Shown: in pieces, positions 51,405 to 63,246 of the stretch
Position numbering within the stretch: the stretch's first letter is position 1
Layout: every line of letters begins with the position of its first letter
Assembly: GCF_040939455.1 (NCBI RefSeq)
Contig: NC_134136.1
Span: forward strand, 105,946,014-106,010,013
Reading direction: 5' to 3'
Source: Microcebus murinus
Lineage: Eukaryota; Chordata; Mammalia; Primates; Cheirogaleidae
Length of the DNA stretch: 64,000 nucleotides
Translations under genes and position numbers: made by a program
Notes under the pieces: generated by a model
Seen by the model: the letters and a program-made list of their open reading frames with translations, nothing else
Databases searched by the model: none
What the model was told of the DNA's origin: nothing

Positions 51405-51900
51405 TTTCAGCTTGAACCGGGGACTACAGCACTGATCCTGTTGCATAGCAATCCTGAGAAAACCCAGAAACTGAAAGATCCCTGCTTTAAAATGCCAACT
51501 TTGCTTACATTCTGTTGACAGAATGAATTTTGGAGCACAGTCCTCACTAGTCAATAATAATAAATGGCTACTTTGTACTCCTCACTAAACGGTAGCCAGG
51601 CGTGTGGATGTGGGAGGGACCTCAAAGAGAGGAGGCCTGGAATATGCAACTGACAGTTTATATTAAACAGCCAACTTTTCTTATCATTTTGCCATTACAA
51701 GCCAGAGACATTATAAATTCATTTTATATATGTGTTTCCCTCCTTGTTCCCAGCAGAACAGTCAAAGCCAAGGGAACATTCCTTAGAGAGCTGCTGGGCA
51801 CCAGCATTCCTTTCTGCCTACACAATGAATGAAGGCTTTGTACATTATCTGACTTGCTCTTGGAGATTTGTATGGTTCTGTTGAACAAGTTTAAAAATTC
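51405..51900 (-). promoter_or_regulatory. DMD: Probable Dp116 leader and promoter region
   Basis: This sequence lies directly upstream of the Dp116 ATG on the transcribed strand, so it should contain the untranslated leader and core promoter. No perfect TATA box is seen. A/T-rich candidates on the minus strand are 'attttaaagc' near 51485 and 'catttattattatt' near 51560. At 51822-51841 an ACAATG and an inverted ACAAAG (CTTTGT on plus) are separated by 8 bp, a SOX-type pair. At 51608-51618 the plus strand has 'atgtgggaggg', a partial match to the EGR site. SOX10 and EGR2 are Schwann-cell regulators, but assigning these sites is inference. I see no interspersed repeat in the block. Confidence 0.45.
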
Positions 51901-53279
51901 ATTCTGAAGCTCCGAACAATTGGATTGATCTGTATAACTAGAAAAGTTTTCTCTCTTTCTAAAATTGAATTAAATTACTGTGCTAAAGTAAGGGGGAAAG
52001 AGGCAGCAACAACGTGTTGGATATTCTGGAGAACTGGCTCATGTTTTCAATCACAGCCTCTTAAGATGCAGAATTTTGAATGTTGCACCAGTAAGGTAGA
52101 CGAACAATGAATGTCTCCTGTCACTATTTTTGGCAGCCAAAGTATCACTGATGGACTCTAAAGAGAGTTGCGTCCCATTCTCTTTGATTGGGAGACAAAA
52201 AGGGGAATATGGATAGAACCACATCAGATGTTGAAAGAAGGAAAATACTAAAACAGATTGAGTAGCATCTATCTTTATTTCATCAAAACCAGGCTTGTAC
52301 CGGAAGGATACAGACTGATTTTGAAACTAGTTATGTAGCAGAAAACTAGCATTGGGCTTCTTGCAGAGTGGAGTTTGGTCAAATATACATCCATTTGATT
52401 TTTTTTCTTTTTTGTTCTTTTACTTACATGGAATAACATGCCCTGCCTAATTTGCTACTTCTTCAGCAAAAGAGAAAAGTGAGGTGATTTATCTAAATAC
52501 CCCAACCAGATTCCAAGTTCCATATAATTTCCTCACTTATCTTTTACTTTACTTCTCCTATTGTAATTGATTTATACATTACCTAAAACTTTACCTCCAA
52601 GGATGTACTTGGGAGATTAAAGCCAAACTTTTAGTTGTTCAAGAAAATTAAGTATTTTGACTAATAAGATCGGTTTTCTACATTAACATGCATGTAAACA
52701 ATACTATATTTGAATTTTTATATTAATATCATGCATTGATAGCAGAGATCCAGGCCCAGTCATTCGTTCCTTAAGATCAAGTATATTATGAAGCCATCAA
52801 CACTTTCTTTGTTGACTAAAGAAGGTTTTTTTCCAAGCATAAATAAGATGTTGATTCATGAATTTGCTAATTTTCATCTTTGCCATGTACATTACACTGC
52901 ATATAAACATCTTTGTTGTATTATCAATACAGAAATAATTATAAAATTGGTAAAGTATTTATTATATCAAAGACTGATTATTTGCCTAGTTTGAGCACTG
53001 CGGGAAATATAAGAAAAATGCAAGTGACAGTTCTGCCTTTAATTTCCTAAAATCTAATGTGCACTTTATTTAATTCATTTATATTACCAGCTAAATATTG
53101 ATGAGAAGTTCTTGCCAAACCTCATAGATACTGAGATAAAAACCTCTCCCTTGAGAAGTGCAGAAGTGGCTTAAGTAAAGTTTTAGTACTGGGAGGAAGG
53201 TAACTCATATGTCAGTACTACTTTTTTAGGTCATGATAGTAGTTTAGAGCAACAAATGACACAGGTACAGGAAAGGGCT

Positions 53280-53465
53280 TTTCAGGTTACACAGCACTTA
53301 CAAATGCACCATCTTAGTTCCCCCCCACCTCCGTGAATTACATCACATTTTCTGTTTTGCAGATGAAACCAGTGAGGATCAGATAGATTGCCTAAAAGTC
53401 ACATATCTAGTAACTGGGAATTGGATCCAGTTCTCTCAACTCTAGAAGATCTTGGGCTATCTCTG
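53280..53465 (+). repeat. MIR
   Basis: 'acatcacattttctgttttg', 'cagatgaaaccagtgaggat', 'aactgggaattggatccagt' match the sense MIR order. Confidence 0.7.
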
Positions 53466-54414
53466 CCAACACATCTGCTATAAGCCTTGGATGTAACATA
53501 CAGTACTTATTAAAGCTGAATGAGGATGTTACTTAGAAGAGGAAAAAAAATATTATTGTTGAGGGGATAGCACAGGGAAAGACAGCATTCCTGATTTTTG
53601 TAAACCATTTACCCACATAGATGGCTTTTTTTCTGAAGGAAAAATGGAATCCTGACTACCTGTTTCACTTCTCATTTTGCAATGGGGCATCAGGGACTAC
53701 CTGTAAGCAAAAGCTGTTTGTAATGAAAAGGTCTCTTTACTATAAAATATCCTGCTGCCAGAACAGAAATTCTCCCATTAGTAAATTATCTCTTTGTCTA
53801 CAAGAGCCATGTGAACTATGAGCCACACCAGGTAGTGACTTTGCATATCAGCATAAACATAGTTTGACCATGCTCCTTTTGGAAGGCAGGATAGTAGGGA
53901 TCTGTCAAGCTACAGGACTCAGGCAGGTTGCCCTAAAAGGGAGGTGAGTATCAACGGAGAACACAATGCCATCTATCAAAGGCTGGCATAGTGTAGTGGG
54001 GACTTTTCAGTACTAACAGGCAGCAGGAGTACTAGGTGGGGAGGACAGGACAGGTAGGAAGGCATATACTCACATTTGCATAAAACTATCATGAAGACAT
54101 TTGTCTTAAGACTAGATTTACAGAGCACAGAAAAGCAGAAGGTTGGCATAGGGAATCAAGTGGGGTTCTCAGAGTGTAGTCAATCTGGGCACAGGGTAAT
54201 TTGCATAGAAAATTTTAGATAGTTTTATTTCACTTCTGACTTAACTAGAAAAGATCACTCAAACCTTAGGGCTTAGTTACCACATTCACTGTATTCCATG
54301 TAATTTTCTCTTCTTGTGATTGCATTCTTTAAGAAGAATAATAAAGAACAGGAAGAAAAAGGTATTTGTTACAAAACAACAAAAACCATAGCAGCAGCTG
54401 CCACAGCAACAACG

Positions 54415-54655
54415 TATCTAAGACTTATGGTGTATCAGGCACTGTGTATACATGAGCTCATTTTATCCTCTTAATAAGCCTCTAGGGTAGGCATTGTTAT
54501 TATCTTCATTTTCCATATAAGAAAATGAAATTACAAAAAGGTTGACTAAAAATGTCCAAGGTCACATAGCTAATAAACAATGCAGGAAGATTTCAAATCC
54601 AGGCAGTCAGACTCTAGAGGTTGTGCTCTTAACCACTAGGCTGTATTACCTCCGA
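54415..54655 (+). repeat. MIR, near full length
   Basis: 'tatcaggcactgtgtataca', 'gggtaggcattgttattatc', 'gtccaaggtcacatagctaa', 'gtgctcttaaccactaggct' give the complete MIR order. Confidence 0.9.
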
Positions 54656-55159
54656 ATTTTAGTTTGTTGCTGGCAATTTTTCCTATTAATAATGCCCCCT
54701 TTGAAATTTCAGTAAATCTAGCACTGCCATCACATAATGAAGGATAACATTGTTTTCAGCACTCAAAAAGTAATTTTTTGGTCTTATTAATATGGAGACT
54801 GCTAAACAGATCTGTAGCAGTAGACAGAAACACATCCAATGCAATAAGAGAGAATATAAAGTAATTAAGAAAATGGGTATAAATGTAAAAATAATGTGTG
54901 CTCCCCTAAAAGAAACATATATCCTAAAGTTCTGTACAATTAGGGAGCAAATTTCAGCTGTGAGTACCATAAAAGTTCAGATATGAGATAAGCAATATGT
55001 TCATAGTGTAGTTGTTTTAGGAGTAGAGGGAATCTTGTTTTCTGGAAGATTTTTACAAATCCCAAATTTCCTTCTTATCTATGAGTGTAGGCTACTCCTG
55101 TTGTAAATCCCCTTTGTCAGCCTCCAGGGAAAACTCATGGCAAAGTGCAGTTAAATAGA

Positions 55160-55360
55160 CATAGGTTTGCCTCTTCCCAGTTCTCTTTCCCTTATTAGCT
55201 GCATAACATTGAAAACTCTTTAATCTCTTTGGCTTCACTAAATATTAAACAATAATACCTACCTGCTGGGTTGTTTTGAATATTACATGGAATAATTTTT
55301 GTAAAATACTTTGAACAGCATCCAGAACACAAGAAGTCTTCAATAAATAATAGCTGATGT
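55160..55360 (-). repeat. MIR
   Basis: 'ttattagctgcataacattg', 'aataatacctacctgctggg', 'ttgttttgaatattacatgg', 'cttcaataaataatagct' are antisense MIR. Confidence 0.75.
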
Positions 55361-55424
55361 AAGACTTACTATTATAAGAGAATCCATGTGGAAATCAAGC
55401 GATAGAAATAAATTTCATGAAGTC

Positions 55425-55540
55425 ATGGACTTGGCTTGAGCCTTGAAGGATGAATAGGACTGGGAAAGGTGGAGCAAAGAGGATATTTCAGGTAAAAAGA
55501 ATAGCATGGAACTGGCATAAAGGTGATAGGAGTTTGGTTT
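55425..55540 (-). repeat. L2 relic
   Basis: 'gcttgagccttgaaggatga', 'ggatatttcaggtaaaaaga', 'catggaactggcataaagg' follow antisense L2. Confidence 0.6.
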
Positions 55541-56665
55541 CTGAGCATGGACAATTAATTGACAACCTGATTAGAATGGATGATGAATGTTAGGTAGAAT
55601 GCAGCACAATTCCTTAAACTAAATAGAATAAAACCCTTCCTTTAGGAAGCCACTGAGAATAAAAGCTTATAAAGAAAAGTACAAAGATTATTGAATATTA
55701 AATTTATACCATCTCATTCAACAAGTAGAATGATCCATGGTGCTCATATGTAATAAGACAACTGGGGAAGAATATGAAAAGTTACAAACTTTTTACTAGA
55801 AGAAAACTAAAGAAGGAAGATGCCAAGAATTGTTGCTGAACACTTCTTTTTATTATCCAAACAAATGATTATGATACTATTCCAGAACACCATGGATAAT
55901 AGTATCCACATATTTTCTTTTCTATGTATATGGACTTATTTGTCTTTAAAAAAGAACTCAGTGAATGAAAACTTCCCTATTTTAATATAGCAGAGAAGAA
56001 AACAAATGAACAAAACGACATAGGGAAAATAAATGACTGGATCTCCTTAAAATTTGTATTATAGATACACTCTCTCTAAGCTTTTCTGAAAGTAATTAAT
56101 ATATGAATAATTGCAAGGCCATTAAATCCTCCTTATTGATAATTTTTGCCTAATTCAAATAAGTTTGATGGGGGGAAAGTGATGATCTGATTTCCAAGAA
56201 TTTAGGAGGTTAGAAATAGAAGATACAAAATAGGAAAGAAGTTGTCCTTGCGGGATAAGTTGAGAGTAGCAAGAAGTGACACCTGACAGGGAACCAGAAA
56301 GGTGTAAAAGGGGCTGCAGGCACCCATAATTGGCCAGGGTCACCCAGTGTAGAAACTAACAGCTCTACATGTATTACTACCAGTCAAAGGCATCACATAG
56401 CTTTATAGCAAAGCAAAATAATTTATGTTAATGATGATGATCCTGAATTAGCCAGAGAAAGCAGATTTATGTTCAATAAATCTTTTTAAGAAGAAATCAG
56501 TGTATGTGTAATGCTTCAAAAAACTTTTGTCCAATATAGTTGCTTTGAAAAGGTGGTATTGTTTTAAAGAAATTAAACAAGAAAAAAACAAACATACAAA
56601 AGTCCCTTATCCTGGTTATCCAAAATGACTCATTAAACATGGGCTGTAAATAGTTGAGGATTTGG

Positions 56666-56666
<1 letters not shown>

Positions 56667-56717
<51 letters not shown>
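56667..56717. repeat. (CA)n microsatellite, copy 1 of a duplicated module
   Basis: 25 AC units, followed at 56718-56773 by a tail (gatattccattatgaagaac and onward) that recurs after the second array. The predicted Val-Cys open stretches here are artefacts of the repeat. Confidence 0.95.
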
Positions 56718-56719
<2 letters not shown>

Positions 56720-56770
56720 TATTCCATTATGAAGAACAGAAATCGAGAGTAAATCTTCAGAAACATGCAC

Positions 56771-56773
<3 letters not shown>

Positions 56774-56819
<46 letters not shown>
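56774..56819. repeat. (CA)n microsatellite, copy 2 of a duplicated module
   Basis: 23 AC units, followed at 56820-56873 by a tail (ggatactccattatgaagaac and onward) that matches the tail of copy 1 with a handful of substitutions. The module of about 107 bp is a tandem duplication. Confidence 0.95.
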
Positions 56820-56822
<3 letters not shown>

Positions 56823-57869
56823 TACTCCATTATGAAGAACAGAAATTGAGAGTAAATCTTTAGAAACACGTATAACAATCTAAAAATAAAGCATGGCCAT
56901 GCATTTTGTATGTCTGGTTTTTGTAAATTTTTTTAGTAATTCATTTTTATTGCATGTTACAAAAGTATTGATCTATCATGGATTAGAAATTAAAACTAGC
57001 AAAAGAAAGTAAATTATCCTTCCTAAGGGATTTTTGAGAAGTACTCACATAGAGAATGTGGACCCACAGTGTTGGCCTTATAAAGACTCTAATCTAACCA
57101 CTGGAGCTTCCTAACTAGATCAGGAAATAGAGCTGGGTACAGAGTCACAAGAGAGTATGACTTTTTTTTCTTTTCTATATGTGGCCATTGCAATACCTTT
57201 AAAAGCAGCAGAGTTGTCATCCCAAGAGAAACAAGAGTTAATTTGAGGACTGCTGTTTGGCTTGGAGCCGGTTTGCTCTAGGTAGATAAGGAGTATGTTT
57301 TCAGGTCCACTGCATTGCAATGCATCTTAAACGAGTAGCTATGGATTTAGGAGTCCACAGGCTTTGCTTTAAAAATGGCTGTTATTAAAGTCCTCAGAGA
57401 CTATTATCCTGCAGGGTTTGTTGTCTTTGCTTTCATATCTCATTCGAAAATTCTCACACTTAAGCACTAGAACAGCAGAGAGAAGGGATATGCTCTCCTG
57501 CCTCACTACATTCCCAGGTGCAAAGCTTTATTTCAAAATCTAATCTTTAAAAATGCCTGACCTAGGGTGGATTACCCCCGGAGGAAACTGAGCAAAATCC
57601 CATTTGTCAAACTGCCTTAAGCAATCCCAAATTCTGGTAACACGTGATGCTTTCTCTCCTTGTCTGACCCTCTGGTTTACTCTATTCTTAAATTTTCTTT
57701 TTAAAATTGAAGTGTTCTTTTAAGATATGCTAGGTTAAAAGTAAGATGAGAGGTATCATTTCTCTGCTGCATCTTGTTTTTCCTAGTTTCTTTTTATTCA
57801 GTCACAGTGCAAATATTCTCTGCATATTTATTAATCACACAAACATGCATTAAGTGCCTATTGTATATT

Positions 57870-57985
57870 CATAAATAGGGCCAATAATATCTACCTTACA
57901 AGGTTTTGGCAAAGAGTAGATGAGATGATATGGGTACAGAATCTAAGTACCTAACCCAGTACTTGACTTAAAGTTGTCTTCATCA
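57870..57985 (-). repeat. MIR fragment
   Basis: 'aataatatctaccttacaag', 'agtagatgagatgatatggg', 'cctaacccagtacttgactt' are antisense MIR. Confidence 0.6.
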
Positions 57986-59084
57986 AAATTGTGTCCCTCT
58001 GGTGCTCCTCTCACCTTTTAGCATGACTCTAAGCCTGCTAGCAGAGAAGACATGAGGCCATTCTAAAAAAAAGAAATTACTACTGAATGTATAGAGATGG
58101 GAGCTAGAGCTGTAGGTAGGAGCTAAGAGGTAGTGATAAGGAGGTTCAATAGATGAGGTTCAAAGGATACAGAGTAGTCACTTTGAGCTCTGAATGCAGC
58201 CTGGAGATTATATCTGATCCCATAAAGATAAGATTCCACTGTAGCTTCCTGTGTAAAGATGTGACATCGTGACAAAAAGTATTTGGGAATGGTTATTGGG
58301 AGGACGTTTTTAGGGCAAATGGTAGCAGGTAAATGGAGGCAGGAAGTCTTGTTGACAGGAAGTTTCAGCCATTCAGGAACCAACAATGATGAGACCATTG
58401 ACACCATTGACAAGGGCATTGACACCAAAGCTGCATATAGACATAGGTGACTCCCACCTAAAATATACCCTATTAGGCATTCCTAAACTACATGGGTGTG
58501 AGTTCTAAAGGACACAATCTCCTGAGAAAGGGCAGATAGAACAACATTGTTTCAGATGTTTCTAAAAAGTTAGAAGCCATGGACCCAGGGGGAGAACTAA
58601 TGTTGATATCCACTTGGCTCAGCACATAAAGTTTAAAACAAGAATGGCATGCCTTCATAATGCTGGTGTTGGAAGATAAAAAAAAGTCCTACGACAGGCT
58701 GAGTTTTCTTTTTAAATACTATATCTAAAATTTATATAAAAGACCTATATAGTATGCTGCAATATTATTTCAGATATTGCTGTATTGCTTCAGTGCTCAT
58801 AATTGGGCGAGCATTTCCTTAATGAGGCATCTTTCAGAAGATCATTGCCAACGGTAATCTTGAAAGACCTTCACATGCAAACTTTAGATCATACATTTAA
58901 ATCACAGAGGCAAGCACATATGAAAAGTCCACAATGTTGAAGGTACTTTTGGTTTTGTATTATGTTTTATGGGCAGTAATCAACCTGTTTGAAGAAACTA
59001 TCCTTATCTGAGAAATACCAGATGGGTCTTTCCAACATTGACATGTATTTATTATTGCAGCACCACGGCGAGTGTTGGGGGTAG

Positions 59085-59310
59085 GGTAGGGGGATGAAAC
59101 AGTCCAGGAAACTAATATTTATAGCCCTTACAAATCCCTTACACCAACTCTATGAAGTAGGCCTTCTCATTCCCCAATTGAGAAAAATATGAGTTAGAGA
59201 GATGAAGTAACCTGTCCAAATCCCACAGCTGTTATGTGGCAGAAACAGGATTGGAGAACAGATCTGCCTGAATTTATGTTGCTTTTACTCTCCTCCTGCC
59301 CCAATTTCTT
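59085..59310 (+). repeat. MIR
   Basis: 'ttacaccaactctatgaagt', 'gagatgaagtaacctgtcca', 'gttatgtggcagaaacagga' follow sense MIR. Confidence 0.8.
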
Positions 59311-60649
59311 CCCTACCAGTTACATACAAAGCAAGTGACTTCTGATTTGGGCTACATGTAACATAGCAACATAATTAACTCATTAATGTACTTGTGAGAT
59401 ACTTGGTTTCAGAATACTGTGGTGCTCCAATAGGAATGACCAGCAACTGAATTATTTTCCAGTTAGATACGAATCGTTCTATTTCTCCTCATTCAACTCA
59501 GAACTGGTATTTTGAAAATTCTGAAAGGCTCTAAATGAACAGAATACATTCCTATTATCAAAATAGACAACTATTTTCCCATGGACCAATATACATCTGG
59601 TTATATTTATCTGTGCAATTTGTCTATATTATGTATAGAGTTAAAAGTTTGGAAAGCTCTTATTTCTGGAGTCTCTTTGTCACCACGGTATGTTTTTTCC
59701 TCTTGAGAATCACTGTAGCTCAAGACTGTATATTAGAAATAAGCAATTAGTTGATGTCAAATCTCATCTTATCCCAACAGCAATATTTAAGAAGAAGGCA
59801 AGAACATATGGCAAAGTGCCATAATTATTTTTGATCATACAGCAGAAATCATAACAGCCATGTAGCTAATTTCCTCTGGCTTGTTTTAATTATGAAGGTT
59901 ACAAATGCAAAGCGACAACTTTATTCTACCTTCCCCAACATCCCCTTCCCCAAATACTCATAATACTCCTTCTTCTGGAGAGTGTAATGGGTTTTTGTGC
60001 CTAGAGAGTTATTTCATCCTCTTTTGATTTTCTTCTCTCATTGATCAGAAGGATGGTAATGGGGAGAGAACCAAGTTACTGTTTTTTTAATGTATAAGGA
60101 AAAGGAGGAAGAAGGGATATGCACGTGGAAGTTAATGTAAAGGTAGGTAACATTGACTTATCTGCCAAAGGAAACATGTCATAAATGAAAAAATCAGCAA
60201 AATGCTAAGAGACATTTCTTCATTCCTAGAACTCACTGTGCTGGGGCCAGAAATCCATTTATGACCTTTCCATTATAAACTTATTAATCGTTCCCAAGGC
60301 ATTCAGTTCAGTTCAGAAGATCCTAAAGACCCTTGGATTATCTTGTTGAAGCAGGCCCAGGGCATTCTTGGCCTTTGCCCATGATATGATCCATGATTCT
60401 TTTATCTGAGAACAAGCAGATTTGGAAAACTATCCACAGGACAGCAAAGTTTGGGAAGGATTAGGCCTTTTCATGCCTATGAGATATATTATGTAAGGTT
60501 TAATAAGGAACTAGAACAGAAAAGGGGAGATGTCTTTACAGATTATTTTACATCATAAGATTTTTTATACATGGGAGCTACACTGTAATATTTATTAAAG
60601 GACGGGGGAAACCTGTCTGATAGTACCCTGAATAAGAAAGGAGAAATTG

Positions 60650-60962
<313 letters not shown>

Positions 60963-61347
60963 AAGGAGAAATTGTTGCTGCATGTCATCATTGTTATTGA
61001 CCTTGAGTATAAATGAGGGAATGAAGAAGTCTGGTCTGGTGGTGACCAAGAAAGAAAAGTGGTAATTAGGTCATGTCCATAGTGCTTTACCATGAACAAA
61101 TGTTTTTGATTCACGCTTCTTAGACAAGGGTACAAAACCTGTTAAAATGCCATGAATCTCTGCTCAAGTTTGTGATATGGTTTTAAATTTAACAGAAAAA
61201 ATTCTCACCAGTAGGAGACTGAGAAACCAATGTGGATAATATCTAATTATAAATGGTATCTTGACTAGGTAATAAAAGGACTTGTTGAAAAACCTTTCTG
61301 CCTGGTTCTGTCACAGTTCTTTTCCTTTTCCTCACTCACTCTCTGAT

Positions 61348-61393
61348 TGTGTGTGTGTGTGTGCGCGCGCATGCGCGCGTGCATGCGCGCGCA
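61348..61393. repeat. Alternating purine/pyrimidine run (TG, CG, CATG)
   Basis: 46 bp of strict purine/pyrimidine alternation: (TG)n followed by GCGCGC, CATGCGCGCG, TGCATGCGCGCG. It is rich in CpG for intronic DNA and contains nested palindromes. Such runs favour left-handed Z-DNA. Confidence 0.92.
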
Positions 61394-61614
61394 AACTGGC
61401 AGAAAGATGGGGTCTCCCTAAACTTTGGCTAAAAATACTTTTAAAAAGTACAAGACATAAGTTATTTATTTGCAGAAACCCATAGTACCCTGAAAAAGTC
61501 TTATGTGCATAAACGAACCAAATAACATGTAATTATGTTAAAGTGAAATATAGTCCTCTGGGAACACAGAGCAATTAGCTTGCCTCCAAGACATAACTAT
61601 GCCATCACACAGGT

Positions 61615-62260
61615 GATGATATCCTAATGGGATCTTGAGAATTAGGTAGGAGCTGACCAGGGGAGAAGTGGGAAAATGAAATTTGAGGCAGAGGGAAGTG
61701 CATGAGTAAAGGTGAAGATAAGATGAAATGAGATAAGATAATAATATATAGCGGAGCTGAGTAACTCTATGTAGTTGGAGGGAAAGGTCCATGGAGGGCA
61801 GGAGAGGAGATGGTAAAATGAAGATGTCTGTATAAATATATAGCTGGATAGGGAGGAGGGCCTGGATTGTGAAGGGGCTTATACATCAAGCTAAGGATTT
61901 GGGCTTTATCATGAGAAGATGTTTAATCTGTTTAAGAGTTTTTGGTAACATTATCTTGGTGGAAGTGAAAAGGTGCATTAGAGAGAGAAGAATGCTAGAG
62001 CCAGGGAGAACAGTTAAAAGAATGTTATAATAGTCTGAGCAAGTGAAGATGGAGATCTAAACTAAGGTAATAGACATGGGATGAGGACAAAAAGGATCTT
62101 TCCAAGAGACCACAATTACATCTTGGAGACTGACTGAATGCAAGGATAATATATAGGGAGGCAAGATGGGTTTCTGGCTTAGAGAAGATGGAAGGTGATA
62201 CCATTGACCTATGATTAAAGTGTTGAACCTCAAAGGAGATATGAGTGGTTTAAAATTGGA
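61615..62260 (-). repeat. L2 relic
   Basis: Antisense L2: 'ggcctggattgtgaaggggc', 'ggatttgggctttatcatga', 'aatgttataatagtctgagc', 'ggcaagatgggtttctggct'. Order kept over about 640 bp. Confidence 0.65.
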
Positions 62261-62625
62261 TAGGGTTTACTGATAGGGAGTAGAAGGGACAGTGCTATTG
62301 TCCTTTGGGACAGGAGGATACATCCTCCACCTAAAGGCATGGTGGCCTGGAGTAGAGGTGGTAAAGAGGTGTCCAGTGGGGAATCAGATAGCCTAGCTCT
62401 TTTTCTTGCTCTCTCAGGCATCCGTTTTCTCTGTGTCATCCACACATGCCTGCAAACATGACCTTGCATCATGTATCAGCAGTTTGTCTAGTACAATGTG
62501 GTTTTTAAACTTGACTGAGCGTAAGAATCATCCGGAGGGCTTATTAAAACATAGGCTAGCAGGCCCCGTGCCCAGAGATTATGATTCTGTAGGTCTAGGG
62601 TAGAACTCAATAATTTGCATTTCTT

Positions 62626-62754
62626 TTTTTTTTATTTCAACATAATATGGGGGTACAAATGTTAAGGTTACATATATTGCTCTTGCCTTTCCTCCCCCCT
62701 CGAGTCAGAGCTTTAAGCGTGTCCATCCCCCTGATGATGCACATCACACTTATA

Positions 62755-62800
<46 letters not shown>

Positions 62801-63022
62801 ATCCCCTCCTTTCCCCTCCCACCTGCCCAACACCCGAGAAATGTTTTTTTTTTTTTTCTTTTTAATATTTTGGTTAGGTTTTATAACTTTGCCTCTCCCT
62901 AGCAAGGGTTAGAGGTATTCCCTTCCCCTCCACACTGTTTGCCACATCTCTCAGATGTGGGTCTATCCCCCACCCCCCAAATCTCTGTGAAAAAAGCAAT
63001 CCTCAGTGCAGCTGGGCGAAAG
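62626..63022 (-). repeat. Composite L1 3' end inserted in MER5A
   Basis: Flanked by 'aatttgcatttctt' at 62612-62625 and 63023-63036. Read on the minus strand, an unfamiliar 160-bp segment ends in an A-rich run (complement of 62843-62863). It is followed by the usual lemur-type L1 3' end from 'aacatttctcgggtgttggg' to 'gtacccccatattatg' and poly-A. A (TA)n expansion lies in the second part. Confidence 0.85.
62758..62798. repeat. (TA)n microsatellite inside the L1 tail
   Basis: About 20 TA units, expanded from the 'gtgtatatatcc' motif seen unexpanded in the sister L1 tail at 12606-12616. Confidence 0.93.
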
Positions 63023-63112
63023 AATTTGCATTTCTTACAGGTTCCCAGGTAATAACGATACTGCTAGTCCAGGGACCCTATTTTGAGAATGAAATATTGA
63101 TCTAGCATAATG

Positions 63113-63246
63113 GCCCTTACTCAGGAGGCTGAGGCAGGAGGATTGCTTGAGCCCAGGAGTTTGAGGTTGCTGTGAGCTAGGCTGATGCCACAGCACTCTA
63201 GCCCGGGCAACATAGTGAGACTCTGTGTGTAAAAAAAAAAAAAAAA
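63113..63246 (+). repeat. Alu right-arm fragment
   Basis: Only the 3' half of a strepsirrhine-type Alu is present, from 'cttactcaggaggctgaggc' to 'gtgagactctgtgtg' and A16. The left arm and linker are missing. Confidence 0.9.

Larger units (their letters stand above)
62488..63100 (+). repeat. MER5A-like hAT element split by an L1 insertion
   Basis: The left part (62488-62625) runs 'tacaatgtggtttttaaact', 'gagggcttattaaaacatag', 'agattatgattctgtaggtc'; the right part (63023-63100) resumes 'acaggttcccaggtaataac' and ends 'gggaccctattttgagaatg'. The junction is a duplicated 'aatttgcatttctt' around foreign L1 sequence. Confidence 0.88.

Noticed and set aside
51324..51554. 76-codon reading frame beginning at a TTG at 51554
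   Set aside because: TTG is not a normal nuclear start, and the part after 51375 is intron. Only the segment around the Dp116 ATG (and possibly the ATG at 51446) is credible.
56667..56873. Repeat-spacer pattern resembling a CRISPR array
   Set aside because: Only two units, dominated by a dinucleotide repeat, in a mammalian intron.
56497..56878. Cysteine/valine-rich small proteins
   Set aside because: They are translations of (CA)n microsatellites read as GTG-TGT.
62637..62865. Isoleucine/tyrosine repeat proteins on both strands
   Set aside because: They arise from the (TA)n expansion in an L1 tail.
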